This document shows, piece after piece, positions 1 through 8,514 of a stretch of DNA of 36,564 nt. The position numbers were made by a program, and so were the translations under genes. Below the pieces are notes generated by a model that saw nothing but the letters and a program-made list of their open reading frames with translations, did not search any database and had not been told where the DNA came from. The stretch comes from Actinomycetota bacterium (GTDB taxonomy: Bacteria; Actinomycetota; Actinomycetes; Nanopelagicales; Nanopelagicaceae), in NCBI GenBank assembly GCA_016870855.1, contig VGAF01000003.1, forward strand, positions 1-36,564, given 5' to 3'. The stretch's first letter is position 1. Every line of letters begins with the position of its first letter.

Positions 1-427
1 CTTCCGCACCCGTTGCATCGCCACCAGCATGGAGAATTCGATTTCGTAAATGGCCACCTTCGCGAGTAAGTGCAATCTCACCGGTTTCTGATTTATCAAA
101 GACTGCGCCACGAGCGATTAACTTTCGTACCGCTTCTGGGCCTTCAGTTACCAATACTTTTACAGCTGGTAAATCACATAACCCAGCGCCAGCAACCAAG
201 GTGTCACGTTCATGATCTTCTGGTGAATCACCAGGGCCAAGAGCTGCAGCGATTCCACCTTGGGCCCATTTGGTAGAGCCTTCATCGACTTGGGCCTTAG
301 TTATCAGCATTACTGAGAGGTCATGAGAACGGATTTGCAGCGCAGTAGTTAGCCCCGCAACGCCAGAGCCGATTACAACAGCATCAGCAGATGCGCTCCA
401 ACCAGGTAGTGGTGCACGTAATCTCAT
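1..427 (-). CDS. nadB: L-aspartate oxidase, N-terminal part (runs off the left edge)
   Basis: The minus-strand frame starting with ATG at 427 gives MRLRAPLPGW followed by the FAD-binding motif GSGVAGLTTAL (a GxGxAG Rossmann loop) and then the stretch STKWAQGGIAAALG, which is characteristic of L-aspartate oxidase. This flavoenzyme oxidises aspartate to iminoaspartate, the first step of de novo NAD synthesis in the cytoplasm. About 142 residues are present and the rest lies outside the window. The start overlaps the panC stop in an ATGA arrangement, so it is the last visible gene of the folate/pantothenate operon and is probably translationally coupled to panC. The related succinate dehydrogenase flavoprotein is less likely because of the QGGIAAAL context. 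Confidence 0.9.
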   Translation of the reverse strand, partial: MRLRAPLPGWSASADAVVIGSGVAGLTTALQIRSHDLSVMLITKAQVDEGSTKWAQGGIAAALGPGDSPEDHERDTLVAGAGLCDLPAVKVLVTEGPEAVRKLIARGAVFDKSETGEIALTREGGHLRNRILHAGGDATGAE

Positions 428-1233
428 AGCTTCACCAAGCTCCGCGACATCGCCGCGTTATCTATCAAGCGCACCCCATCTACCCAACCGGCAATGAGTG
501 CCCGTGGTCTTACCGTGCTCTCCGTCGCTAACTCGAAACTCTCTTCATCGATGATTACCGCATAATCCAATTTGAACTTTGGTTCATTCTCCAACCTTGC
601 CAATTCCAACTTCATATCAGATATTGACTCTTTTGTTGAAGCCGCCCGAAGCGCTTTTGAAATTGATTGCGCGGTCAGCACTCCTTCTTGGCTAAGTCGA
701 ACATTTCGAGATGAGAGTGCGAGCCCAGAGGCTTCGCGAATAGTGGGGGCGGCGATAATTTCAATTTCCGGATGGAGTTGCGCAGCCATTCGCTTGATAA
801 GAAAAAGTTGTTGAAAGTCTTTTTCCCCAAAGATTGCATACTTTGGTCTAACTAATTCAAAGAGTCTATTTACTACAGTCAATACGCCATCAAAATGTCC
901 CGCTCTACTTGCGCCCTCAAAGCGTCTACCTAACTCCCCAGCGCTTAATTTCATCTCAGTTCCGGGATATAAATCACCAACTTCAGGTCGCCAAAGAATT
1001 GTTGCGCCGGCTTCCTGTGCAAGTCGCTCATCGATTTCTGGAGTCTTGGGGTATTTAGCGAGATCATCCTTATCTTCGAATTGCAGTGAATTTACAAAGA
1101 CCGATACAACTACTTCATCGCAATATTCGCGGGCAATCTTGATAAGGGATTGGTGGCCAGCATGAAGCGCGCCCATAGTCGGCACAAATGCGCATGGGCG
1201 ATCGAGCGCCTTGAGGCTTTGCGCTACTTTCAT
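424..1233 (-). CDS. panC: Pantothenate synthetase
   Basis: The protein (269 aa) joins pantoate to beta-alanine with ATP, the last step of pantothenate synthesis. The nucleotidylyl-transferase signature is clear: PTMGALHAGH around residues 18-27 (the HxGH motif), VSVFVNSLQF, the FGEKDFQQL stretch, and SGLALSSRNVRLS, which corresponds to the KMSKS-type loop. The N-terminus is a little shorter than in many homologues. A purine-rich GGAG lies seven bases upstream of the ATG, which supports this start. It sits 48 bp downstream of folK. In many actinobacteria DUF3180 and DUF2520 genes separate these two; here they are absent, consistent with genome reduction. VFVNS replaces the usual VFVNP, a mild substitution. 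Confidence 0.95.
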   Translation of the reverse strand: MKVAQSLKALDRPCAFVPTMGALHAGHQSLIKIAREYCDEVVVSVFVNSLQFEDKDDLAKYPKTPEIDERLAQEAGATILWRPEVGDLYPGTEMKLSAGELGRRFEGASRAGHFDGVLTVVNRLFELVRPKYAIFGEKDFQQLFLIKRMAAQLHPEIEIIAAPTIREASGLALSSRNVRLSQEGVLTAQSISKALRAASTKESISDMKLELARLENEPKFKLDYAVIIDEESFELATESTVRPRALIAGWVDGVRLIDNAAMSRSLVKL

Positions 1234-1281
1234 TTCTAGCTCCAGTCCGCTTGGGGTACCAGGCTCGTAAAGTCTACTTTC

Positions 1282-1731
1282 TTAAGTTAGAGCGGCCAAA
1301 AGTTCGCTTATTGGGCCTCTTCCGGGGAGGTGCGCGGATGGCTCAATCTCAAGCCAGGGCTCTAAAACAAAGCGTCTTTCGTGGGCCCGTGGGTGGGGCA
1401 AGGTGAGTGAGCCACTTTCCATAAAGAGTCCACCAAGATCAATAATGTCGATATCAATAAGGCGTGCTGCGTTTTGGAAGGAGCGAGTTCTACCAAGGAC
1501 ATTTTCAACTTCAAGGAGCGAGTTCATTAGATCCAGCGGTTTGTAATCTGTTTCGCCGATTAGCACCGCGTTTATGTAATTCGGTTGGGTATCCGGAACA
1601 CCAAAGGGCGCAGTTTCATAGAGTGATGAAACTACTTTTACATTTAAAAGTTTTCTAATTTCATCAATCGCTCTAGTTACTTGGGAGCGGGGCTCACCAA
1701 GATTTGCACCGAGAGCGATTACTGCTTTCAT
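1282..1731 (-). CDS. folK: 2-amino-4-hydroxy-6-hydroxymethyldihydropteridine pyrophosphokinase
   Basis: This 149-residue protein matches HPPK: an N-terminal ALGANLGEP motif, the YETAPFG stretch, PNYINAV, and the signature RLIDIDIIDLGG followed by LPHPRAHERRFVLEPW. It transfers pyrophosphate from ATP to the pterin alcohol, giving the substrate of FolP. The length is typical of a monofunctional enzyme. Its ATG overlaps the folB stop by four bases (ATGA), so translation is coupled. Canonical HPPKs usually have PRTLDIDLL where this one has ARLIDIDII; the two Mg-binding aspartates are kept. Confidence 0.95.
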   Translation of the reverse strand: MKAVIALGANLGEPRSQVTRAIDEIRKLLNVKVVSSLYETAPFGVPDTQPNYINAVLIGETDYKPLDLMNSLLEVENVLGRTRSFQNAARLIDIDIIDLGGLFMESGSLTLPHPRAHERRFVLEPWLEIEPSAHLPGRGPISELLAALT

Positions 1732-2090
1732 CGCTTCTTCTTGAGGGTTACCGAGACATCATCAAAGGGAACCGAAATCGGCGCTTTTGGTTTATGAACC
1801 GTAACTTTAACCTCTTCAATCAGATTAAAGGAGTGCAGCACTCGAATTGCAATTCGATCCGCGAGAGCTTCGATTAAATTTAAGGAAGGACCCTTAATCA
1901 CCTCAACTACTAACTTGGCGACCGCGTCATAATCAACGGTTTCGCTCAAGTCATCTTCTTCGGCCGCTTTCTCTAAATCAAGTTCTAATTCAATATCAAC
2001 TATGAATGGTTGTGGAGTTAGCTTCTCTTGCTCAAGAACTCCATGCGTTCCATCGGCCTTAATGCCGGAAATCCTTATCTTCTCGCTCAT
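1728..2090 (-). CDS. folB: Dihydroneopterin aldolase
   Basis: At 120 residues this fits the FolB/FolX family. It carries the N-terminal IRISGIKADGTHGVLEQEK pattern (GxHGVxxxE), the ETVDYDAVAKLV segment, NLIEALADRIA around the catalytic Glu, and the C-terminal VTVHKPKAPI strand. It cleaves dihydroneopterin to the hydroxymethyl pterin used by FolK. It starts 10 bases after the folP stop and overlaps folK, so it belongs to the folate operon. No convincing Shine-Dalgarno sequence is visible, which suggests reinitiation after folP. Confidence 0.94.
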   Translation of the reverse strand: MSEKIRISGIKADGTHGVLEQEKLTPQPFIVDIELELDLEKAAEEDDLSETVDYDAVAKLVVEVIKGPSLNLIEALADRIAIRVLHSFNLIEEVKVTVHKPKAPISVPFDDVSVTLKKKR

Positions 2091-2100
2091 ATTTAGGAGT

Positions 2101-2898
2101 CTATCTTTTACCTAAGGCGTTGATTGTGGCGATTACGTCACGATGTGGCTTTACTGAGTGAGTACGGACAGCCCACACTCCCTGCTTTGCCATCGCAGCG
2201 GTAATCGCAAGCGTGGCTGCCTCACGCTCATCAGGATCTGTGCTCCCGGTTAATTCGCCTAAGAAGCGCTTCCGTGAGGCTCCGATGAGGATGGGATAGC
2301 CCAATAATGAAAGCCGATCAAGGTTTTTGAGCAGCTCCCAATTATGTTCCGCGGTCTTGGAGAATCCGATACCGGGATCGATGATGATCTGGTCTGGGTC
2401 TACGCCGGCTTCAATAGCGTAATTAATTCGCTCCTCTAGTTCTTCCTTTACTTCCTTAACAACATCTTTATAGGTGGCGAGCTCTTGCATAGTTTTGGAA
2501 TGTCCGCGCCAATGCATCATTACATATTGAAGCTGAGGGTGTTTTGCGATGAGCGGGTACATTTCTTTATCGGCTAGCCCACCCGATACATCATTCACAT
2601 ACTTCACTCCGAGCTTTATTGCATTCGCCGCAATTGAACTTCTAGTTGTATCAATCGAAACTTCAGTTCCGAGTGGAATTACTTGTTCAAGTACCAGAAG
2701 AACTCGTTCCTCTTCTTCCGCTTCGGTAATCCGCTCTGAACCTGGTTTAGTGGATTCACCGCCGATATCGATTATGTCAACGCCCTCTTCAATCATTGCT
2801 TTGGCACGACTTACGGCCGATTCGGTTGTGAAATGTTTTCCACCATCAGCAAATGAATCTGGGGTGACGTTGAGGATTCCCATCACCAGAGTGCGCAT
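2101..2898 (-). CDS. folP: Dihydropteroate synthase
   Basis: The 265-residue protein shows the DHPS hallmarks: MGILNVTPDSFADGG at the N-terminus, VDIIDIGGESTKPGS, the VSIDTTRS strand, YVNDVSGG, IIDPGIGFSKTAEHN, GASRKRFLG and the final RTHSVKPHRD. It condenses the pterin pyrophosphate with p-aminobenzoate to give dihydropteroate. The ATG at 2898 directly precedes the conserved region, so no alternative start is needed. It begins two bases after the folE stop and is followed 10 bases later by folB. Confidence 0.96.
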   Translation of the reverse strand: MRTLVMGILNVTPDSFADGGKHFTTESAVSRAKAMIEEGVDIIDIGGESTKPGSERITEAEEEERVLLVLEQVIPLGTEVSIDTTRSSIAANAIKLGVKYVNDVSGGLADKEMYPLIAKHPQLQYVMMHWRGHSKTMQELATYKDVVKEVKEELEERINYAIEAGVDPDQIIIDPGIGFSKTAEHNWELLKNLDRLSLLGYPILIGASRKRFLGELTGSTDPDEREAATLAITAAMAKQGVWAVRTHSVKPHRDVIATINALGKR

Positions 2899-2900
2899 AA

Positions 2901-3473
2901 CTACTTTCCAGTTATTAGTGACATCGCTTCAGCACGAGTTGCTGGATCACGGAGCATGCCACGTACAGCGCTTGTGACAGTACGTGCTTGTGGCTTCCTG
3001 ACCCCGCGCATCGACATACATAGATGCTCGCAATCGATAATGACAATCACGCCGCCTGGTTCAAGATGTTTAACAAGAGCATCTGCGATCTGGGTGGTAA
3101 GTCGTTCTTGAACTTGGGGGCGACGAGCGTAGAGATCAACGAGTCTGGCTAATTTTGAAAGCCCAGTTACTTTTCCACTTGCTCCGGGGATGTAGCCGAT
3201 GTGGGCTACGCCGTGAAATGGGGTTAGGTGGTGCTCACAGTGCGAAAAAACCTCTATATCTTTGACGATTACCAGCTCTTCATGGCCGAGATCAAAAGAT
3301 TTATTGAAGATCTCCTTTGGATCTTGAAAGAGGCCTTGAAAGTTCTCCTTCATCGCCCGGGCAACACGCCCCGGAGTTTCCTTTAAACCTTCGCGCTCAG
3401 GGTCCTCACCGATTCCAATTAATAGTTCCCGAATAGCGCGCTCGACGCGCTCTTCATCAAAATTACTGCTCAT
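2901..3473 (-). CDS. folE: GTP cyclohydrolase I
   Basis: The catalytic domain starts at ATG 3473 (MSSNFDEERVERAIREL), giving 190 residues, the usual length. The open frame continues upstream to 3611, but that part lies inside ftsH in another frame and is not family-like. The zinc site is visible in FSHCEHHLTPFHG and DCEHLCMSMRGV, and the GKVTGLSKLARLVD segment is typical. The enzyme converts GTP to dihydroneopterin triphosphate, the entry to folate synthesis. The start lies 11 bases inside the 3' end of ftsH and no Shine-Dalgarno sequence is visible, so it depends on ftsH translation. Confidence 0.95.
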   Translation of the reverse strand: MSSNFDEERVERAIRELLIGIGEDPEREGLKETPGRVARAMKENFQGLFQDPKEIFNKSFDLGHEELVIVKDIEVFSHCEHHLTPFHGVAHIGYIPGASGKVTGLSKLARLVDLYARRPQVQERLTTQIADALVKHLEPGGVIVIIDCEHLCMSMRGVRKPQARTVTSAVRGMLRDPATRAEAMSLITGK

Positions 3474-5511
3474 TATTAGGAGCTGATTTCTTCTTACGTT
3501 TTGGTTTCTCTTCGGATACTTCCGGACGCTTCTTAATTTCAACCGGTGGAATCTTTGAAGGGACGCGATCAGCCGAGCCGGTCCAAGCTGGTCGCTTTGG
3601 TCTAGCGGCAACGCGTTTAAAGATTACTTCAATCTCTTCTTTATGAAGCGTCTCTCTCTCCATCAACTCTTCTACAAGTGAGTCAAGGATGGAACGGTTC
3701 TCAACGAGAATTTCATAAGCTTCTTGATGAGCGCCTTCAATCAAATTTCTAATCTCTTGATCTACGGCGCTTGCAATATCTTCGGAGTAATCGCGTTGAT
3801 GTCCGTAGTCGCGTCCTAGGAATGGAGCGGAATCACTTGTACCAAATTTGATTGCACCTAATTTCTCAGTCATTCCATATTGAGTAACCATGGCACGGGC
3901 AAGGGCGGTTGCTTTCTCAATATCGTTAGAAGCGCCGGTGGTTGGATCGTGGAAGACGAGTTCTTCCGCAGCGCGACCACCCATTGTGTAAGCGAGTTGA
4001 TCAAGCATCTGATTACGAGTAGTTGAATATTTATCTTCATCTGGAAGAACCATGGTGTAACCAAGCGCATGTCCGCGCGGCATGATCGTAATTTTGTGTA
4101 CCGGATCGGTATGTGGAAGCGCATGCGCAACAAGTGCATGGCCACCTTCGTGATAGGCGGTAACGCGACGCTCTTCCTCGCTCATAAGCCTTGATTTACG
4201 CTGGGGGCCGGCCATTACGCGATCAATTGCTTCATCGACATCATCGCGGGAGATAACTTTTCGATTCTCTCTAGCGGTTAGGAGAGCAGCTTCATTTAGA
4301 ACGTTGGCGAGATCAGCGCCGGTAAATCCTGGGGTACGACGTGCGATTGCAAGAAGGTCGATATCTTTCTCAAGCGGTTTACCTTTTGCATGGACCTTCA
4401 TTATCGCTTCGCGACCCTTTACATCTGGACGATCAATTCCAATCTGGCGATCGAAGCGACCGGGACGTAGTAGCGCTGGATCAAGAATGTCAGGGCGGTT
4501 TGTGGCAGCAATGAGAATTACTTGGTCATGTGGTTCAAAGCCATCCATCTCAACAAGTAATTGATTGAGGGTCTGTTCGCGCTCATCATGTCCACCGCCA
4601 AGTCCGGCGCCACGATGGCGACCGACGGCATCGATCTCATCGACGAAGATGATTGAGGGTGAATTCTCTTTAGCTTGTTTAAAGAGATCTCTTACGCGCG
4701 CCGCACCAACGCCCACGAACATTTCCACGAAGTCCGATCCAGAGATTGAGTAGAAAGGAACTTTTGCTTCACCGGCAACAGCTCGTGCAAGGAGAGTCTT
4801 ACCGGTTCCTGGAGGGCCAAAGAGCAGTACGCCCTTTGGAATCTTTGCTCCGATTTCTTGGTACTTCTTTGGTGAGGCGAGGAAATCTTTAATCTCACGG
4901 AACTCTTCGATTGCTTCATCGGCTCCAGCAACATCAGCAAAAGTAACTTGTGGAACTTCATTGGAGTGAAGTTTGGCGCGCGAGCGACCGAAGGAAAATA
5001 CTCGCGACCCACCTTGGGATTGACTGAGGAAGAAGAGCAATAAGAAGAAGAGAAGAAGGATCGGTCCTAGTGTGAAGAGAATCGAAACAAAGATATTGGT
5101 CCGTGGGACTGTTACATCCCAATCCTTTGGAGGTGGGTTTGCGCTAAGTAAATCAACCAAAATTGGCTCTTGGCCGGTTACATAAGAAGCCTCGACCTGG
5201 GTGGCGCCTTCGACTGCGATGCCGGGCTTAAGGATTAGTCGGATGACTTGCTCGCGATCGACGATAGTTGCGGCTTCAACATCGCCACGGGTGATTGCGG
5301 CCATCGCTTCGGAGGTATTTACCTTTGTAAATTGATTTCCACTTGAAGAGATCTGGCCGAAGATTGTGACTGCAGCAATCGCAACGAGAATCCAGAAGAG
5401 CGGACGGCGCGTTAACCGTACCGGGGGCTTAGCGCCCGGTTTTTTGGATTGGCGATTAGGAAGCTTGGGCTTCTTAATCTTTAAATTACTGTTCTTCTTT
5501 TCGTTAGCCAT
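3463..5511 (-). CDS. ftsH: ATP-dependent zinc metalloprotease FtsH
   Basis: This membrane-bound AAA protease (682 aa) degrades membrane and regulatory proteins. A basic lysine/proline-rich cytoplasmic tail (1-37) is followed by a first membrane segment (about 38-53), an extracytoplasmic domain, and a second segment (about 140-163). The AAA module has Walker A GPPGTGKT (232-239), Walker B IIFVDEID (287-294) and the second region of homology ending in RPGRFDRQI. The zinc site HEGGH is at 454-458, and the C-terminal tail is lysine-rich. It follows hpt by two bases and overlaps folE by 11, as expected in actinobacteria. Confidence 0.97.
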   Translation of the reverse strand: MANEKKNSNLKIKKPKLPNRQSKKPGAKPPVRLTRRPLFWILVAIAAVTIFGQISSSGNQFTKVNTSEAMAAITRGDVEAATIVDREQVIRLILKPGIAVEGATQVEASYVTGQEPILVDLLSANPPPKDWDVTVPRTNIFVSILFTLGPILLLFFLLLFFLSQSQGGSRVFSFGRSRAKLHSNEVPQVTFADVAGADEAIEEFREIKDFLASPKKYQEIGAKIPKGVLLFGPPGTGKTLLARAVAGEAKVPFYSISGSDFVEMFVGVGAARVRDLFKQAKENSPSIIFVDEIDAVGRHRGAGLGGGHDEREQTLNQLLVEMDGFEPHDQVILIAATNRPDILDPALLRPGRFDRQIGIDRPDVKGREAIMKVHAKGKPLEKDIDLLAIARRTPGFTGADLANVLNEAALLTARENRKVISRDDVDEAIDRVMAGPQRKSRLMSEEERRVTAYHEGGHALVAHALPHTDPVHKITIMPRGHALGYTMVLPDEDKYSTTRNQMLDQLAYTMGGRAAEELVFHDPTTGASNDIEKATALARAMVTQYGMTEKLGAIKFGTSDSAPFLGRDYGHQRDYSEDIASAVDQEIRNLIEGAHQEAYEILVENRSILDSLVEELMERETLHKEEIEVIFKRVAARPKRPAWTGSADRVPSKIPPVEIKKRPEVSEEKPKRKKKSAPNNEQ

Positions 5512-5513
5512 AT

Positions 5514-6065
5514 TTACTCGTACATATGCTTTGCCAGGACTGCGATAAAGGGAAGGTTGCGATACTTCTCATTGAAATCTAAGCCATAACCAATAACGAA
5601 ATCTTTTGGAATATCAAAGCCAACATAGCGGATATCAACCTTTACCATCGCCGCATCCGGTTTTCTCAAGACCGTCATAATTTCAACAGAGCCAGCGCCG
5701 CGGGACTTAAGGTTTTGAGATAACCAGTCAAGAGTTAATCCGGTATCAACGATATCTTCGATGATTACAACATTGCGTCCGGTGATGTCGCGATCTAAAT
5801 CTTTAAGGATTCTTACTACGCCGGATGATTTTGTTCCTGATCCATAAGAAGAGACCGCCATCCAATCAATCTCAACATGGCGGTTGATGTGGCGAGTTAA
5901 ATCAGCCATCACCATGACCGCGCCTTTAAGTACGCCGATAAGAAGTAGATCTTGATCCTTGTAATCGTTCTCAATCTGGCGGGCAATCTCCTTCAAGCGA
6001 TTCTGGAGTTGCTCTTCGTTAACGATTACCTTCTCGATATCGCTCTGTACCGATGCGAGATCCAC
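5514..6065 (-). CDS. hpt: Hypoxanthine phosphoribosyltransferase
   Basis: The protein (183 aa) has the type I PRTase PRPP loop VVIIEDIVDTGLTL, the LLLIGVLKGAVMVMADL strand and the C-terminal KFVIGYGLDFNEKYRNLP-like stretch of Hpt. It salvages hypoxanthine and guanine to IMP and GMP. The start codon is GTG (6063-6065) preceded by GAAAGGTG, a good Shine-Dalgarno sequence at normal spacing. Its place between tilS and ftsH is the conserved order in many Gram-positive bacteria. Confidence 0.96.
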   Translation of the reverse strand: MDLASVQSDIEKVIVNEEQLQNRLKEIARQIENDYKDQDLLLIGVLKGAVMVMADLTRHINRHVEIDWMAVSSYGSGTKSSGVVRILKDLDRDITGRNVVIIEDIVDTGLTLDWLSQNLKSRGAGSVEIMTVLRKPDAAMVKVDIRYVGFDIPKDFVIGYGLDFNEKYRNLPFIAVLAKHMYE

Positions 6066-6098
6066 TTGGCACCTTTCTCGAGGCGTTAAATCAGGGCT

Positions 6099-7073
6099 TT
6101 AAGAGAGCGAAAGTCTGCCCGAAATCCGCGCCACGGTCACACTGCCTGGTAGCGATACCGCTCCTTGCCCCTTCCAGGCTGTGACTAGAGCCTCAACCGG
6201 CTCAAGATGTTCAGCAGAAAGTGAGCCGGATGGGGCGCCAGCGAGATAGATAGCTTTTCGAATCACCCTTGAGCGGATCGCTCGAGGCAGGCTAGCGAGG
6301 GTCTCGATATCTATTTCGATTGGATCCATCTCGATAAGATCCATCTCATCTAACACTTCCTCGGCCCATTGATCTAGCGCATCAGCATCATCGCGGAGAA
6401 TTTTTGCGGAGCGAGTTAGCGCATCTGCGATTCCGGGGCCAATCTCAGCTTCCATTAACGGAAGTACTTTCTCGCGCACTCTTACTCGAGCATATTCCAT
6501 CGATTGATTATGTGGATCGTTCCAATATTTAATTCCAACTTCTTTACATGCCGCTTCGGTCTGGCTTCTAGTAACAGAGAGAAGTGGGCGGCGGTACTTA
6601 TCAATTCGCTCAGCCATTCCGGAAAGTGATCTTGTTCCGGAACCGCGGGCAAGTCCAAGTAGAACGGTTTCAGCTTGATCATCCTTTGTGTGGCCTAAGA
6701 AGACGGCGACAGCGCTTGTGCTTTCGGCAATCTCATTTAGAGCGGCATATCGAGCTCGCCGAGCTGATGCTTCAATTCCATCAGTTACTTCAACTTTGAT
6801 CCGTTTGATTTCGATATTTGTATATCCCGCTTTTGCTAACTCTGCTTTGGTATTCATCGCAACATCTGCGCTATTTGGTTGTAGCGCGTGATCGATGATG
6901 ACTGCAATTGGGCGAATCGCCTTATCTTTCACCTCCGCAAGTAATCCTGCTGCTAAGGCCGAAGAGTCCGCGCCACCACTAACTGCAACAAGGACGGTAT
7001 CGCCAGCGTTTAAGTCGCTTAACTCAGCCCGTACCGCAAGGCGGATTTGATAGAGCGGAGTTACTTCTGCCAT
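6099..7073 (-). CDS. tilS: tRNA(Ile)-lysidine synthase
   Basis: The PP-loop ATPase motif SGGADS is at residues 32-37, followed by VAVFLGHTKDDQAETVLLGLARGSG, the TilS signature around the HxxDDQxET element. The enzyme places lysidine on C34 of the AUA-reading tRNA(Ile). At 324 residues it is a compact version with the N-terminal catalytic domain and a short substrate-specificity region. The large C-terminal domain of the E. coli form is absent, as in many actinobacteria. It begins 21 bases after the hydrolase stop. A weak TACGCT box eight bases before the ATG could give it its own promoter. Confidence 0.93.
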   Translation of the reverse strand: MAEVTPLYQIRLAVRAELSDLNAGDTVLVAVSGGADSSALAAGLLAEVKDKAIRPIAVIIDHALQPNSADVAMNTKAELAKAGYTNIEIKRIKVEVTDGIEASARRARYAALNEIAESTSAVAVFLGHTKDDQAETVLLGLARGSGTRSLSGMAERIDKYRRPLLSVTRSQTEAACKEVGIKYWNDPHNQSMEYARVRVREKVLPLMEAEIGPGIADALTRSAKILRDDADALDQWAEEVLDEMDLIEMDPIEIDIETLASLPRAIRSRVIRKAIYLAGAPSGSLSAEHLEPVEALVTAWKGQGAVSLPGSVTVARISGRLSLS

Positions 7074-7094
7074 AAGGCGTAAGCGTAGTTACTG

Positions 7095-8303
7095 CTAGAC
7101 CCGGCCTCCATACGGCATCAATCCCTTGATGCTGTAGATATTGGAGAAGAGCAGGCCTTTACCTTTTGAATTCGCCTCCCACATCATCCCGTTTCCGGCA
7201 TAAATCGTGATGTGGTGGATTGTGTTCACAGTTCCCTTATATGAATAGAAGAGAAGATCTCCGGGCACAAGATCCTTGATGGGAACGTGTTTTGTATAAG
7301 AGAAATAGAGCGAAGAGTTAAGGCGATCCCAATTCGGCCAACTTAAACCGGCGGCGCGGTATGCGGCATAAACAAGTCCAGAGCAATCAAAGGCATTTGG
7401 GCCCTCATCTCCCCAGATGTATGGCTTGCGAGCGAGGACTTGCTTCTTTGCAAATGCCACAGCTTCAGCTCTCATTTCCGGAGTTGAGCGTGAGGTGGAG
7501 CGACCTTTGAAACCAATGTCGGGCCAGATTTTCGTGTAGATAGCGGTGCCTTGAGCGATAGTTGCATTCGCTTCTTCCAAGAGCGCTAGTTGGCGCTGTT
7601 GCTCAAGAGTTACACGTTTTGCACGTGCAGCATTCAATTCTTTTAGAACCTGATCTTGAATCTTTTGGAGTCGATCAACTTCTTTCTGTTGAGCATCGCG
7701 GGCGGCATCGGCTTCGGCTTTTGCTGCAGCTACTTTTGCGGTCGCAACACGTTGCCGCTCTTCGGCAGCATCGGCGAGCTTCTTTGCTTCGCGCGCAGCA
7801 TCTTCAGCAGCCTTAAATCTAAAGAGCGCTTGAGTGTTCTGTTCTCCGAGTGAATCTAATGTAGATAGCCGATCCATTAAATCTTGCGGGCCATCAGAGT
7901 GAAGTAGTGAATCAAAGTCAGTGAAACCACCGCCCATTATGTAAGCATTGGTGGCGAGGCGTCCGATTGCATCATGCGCTGCTTTTACTTGTTTCAAAGC
8001 TTCTTGATAAGCCGCGGCGGCGGCATCGGCTTCACTAGTTGCGCGAGCTAACTCAGCGCGCGCTGCTTCATAGCGAACTCGAGCGGTATTTGCGACAGCA
8101 ATTAATTGGCGAAGGGTGAGGTTTGCTTTTGCTAAACGCGCTGCTGCGGCATCGGCTGCTTTCTTAGCTTCTGCTTCCAACTTCTTTGCCGCTTCGATCT
8201 GGGCAATTGTTGGCTTCTTAGGATTTGCCAGCGCAGGCGTCGTCGAAAATAGAAGTAGCGATGCTATTGCGAGCGCTATCCGACGCTTAGAACTAAATCT
8301 CAC
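7095..8303 (-). CDS. Secreted coiled-coil NlpC/P60 peptidoglycan hydrolase
   Basis: The protein (402 aa) has an N-terminal signal peptide ending near ALA/NPKK and a long Ala/Lys/Glu-rich region (about 30-240) with strong coiled-coil character. A linker leads to a C-terminal NlpC/P60 domain from about residue 290. The catalytic Cys is in FDCSGLVYAAY (Cys307), and the His is in HHITIYAG (363 or 364). The layout resembles RipA/PcsB-type D,L-endopeptidases that split daughter-cell walls. GTG at 8303 is the start, supported by AGGGAG about eight bases upstream. It is the first gene of the tilS-to-nadB operon and follows an unusual structured leader (8304-8514). Confidence 0.9.
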   Translation of the reverse strand: MRFSSKRRIALAIASLLLFSTTPALANPKKPTIAQIEAAKKLEAEAKKAADAAAARLAKANLTLRQLIAVANTARVRYEAARAELARATSEADAAAAAYQEALKQVKAAHDAIGRLATNAYIMGGGFTDFDSLLHSDGPQDLMDRLSTLDSLGEQNTQALFRFKAAEDAAREAKKLADAAEERQRVATAKVAAAKAEADAARDAQQKEVDRLQKIQDQVLKELNAARAKRVTLEQQRQLALLEEANATIAQGTAIYTKIWPDIGFKGRSTSRSTPEMRAEAVAFAKKQVLARKPYIWGDEGPNAFDCSGLVYAAYRAAGLSWPNWDRLNSSLYFSYTKHVPIKDLVPGDLLFYSYKGTVNTIHHITIYAGNGMMWEANSKGKGLLFSNIYSIKGLMPYGGRV

Positions 8304-8514
8304 TAATTGGCTCCCTGGGGAAATGGGGGTCAGTTACTTGTGAAAAGGGTAAAGGGAGAGTTTCAAAAATCTCTGCATTTGGAATGTGACCTTCCTGGCT
8401 AACCTTTCGGTAAGGGCCGCTAGGGGCCCCTTTCGCCAGGAAGGGACGTTTAGAGAAACCTAGCGGTCTTCAGTGAGTGATTCCTGAGAACTTCTACGGA
8501 GCGTTGAGCGGGAT
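8304..8514 (-). promoter_or_regulatory. Structured intergenic/leader region upstream of the NlpC/P60 gene
   Basis: On the minus strand a perfect 10-bp outer stem is formed by 8435-8444 and 8390-8399 (CCTTCCTGGC with GCCAGGAAGG). It encloses a second hairpin (AAGGGGCC with GGCCCTT, one bulge) and a small ACC-GAAA-GGT hairpin, so the region can fold as a three-way junction. A TAGGTT box at 8457-8462 would start a transcript just before this fold. Downstream, CTCCCT (8353-8358) is complementary to the Shine-Dalgarno AGGGAG (8311-8316) and could hide it. No T-run follows the stem. It could instead be the end of the ctaB transcript, with TACCCT (8346-8351) serving as the hydrolase -10. Confidence 0.5.

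Noticed and set aside
2549..2977. Open frame of 142 codons on the plus strand opposite folP
   Set aside because: It lies wholly opposite folP and part of folE, shows no family motif and has low-complexity Ser/Thr/Ile content typical of an antisense shadow.
2079..3480. Similar CTCCTAA..ATGAGC context at the folB and folE starts
   Set aside because: About 13 of 15 bases agree, but both contexts are set largely by upstream stop and start codons, and a chance match cannot be excluded.
3474..3611. Longer folE start at 3611
   Set aside because: The added 46 residues lie within ftsH in another frame, are not family-like, and the chosen ATG gives the standard GTP cyclohydrolase I length.
8304..8514. 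c-di-AMP (ydaO) riboswitch
   Set aside because: Expected from gene family context, but the conserved sequence blocks of that riboswitch are not recognisable; only a generic three-way fold is visible.
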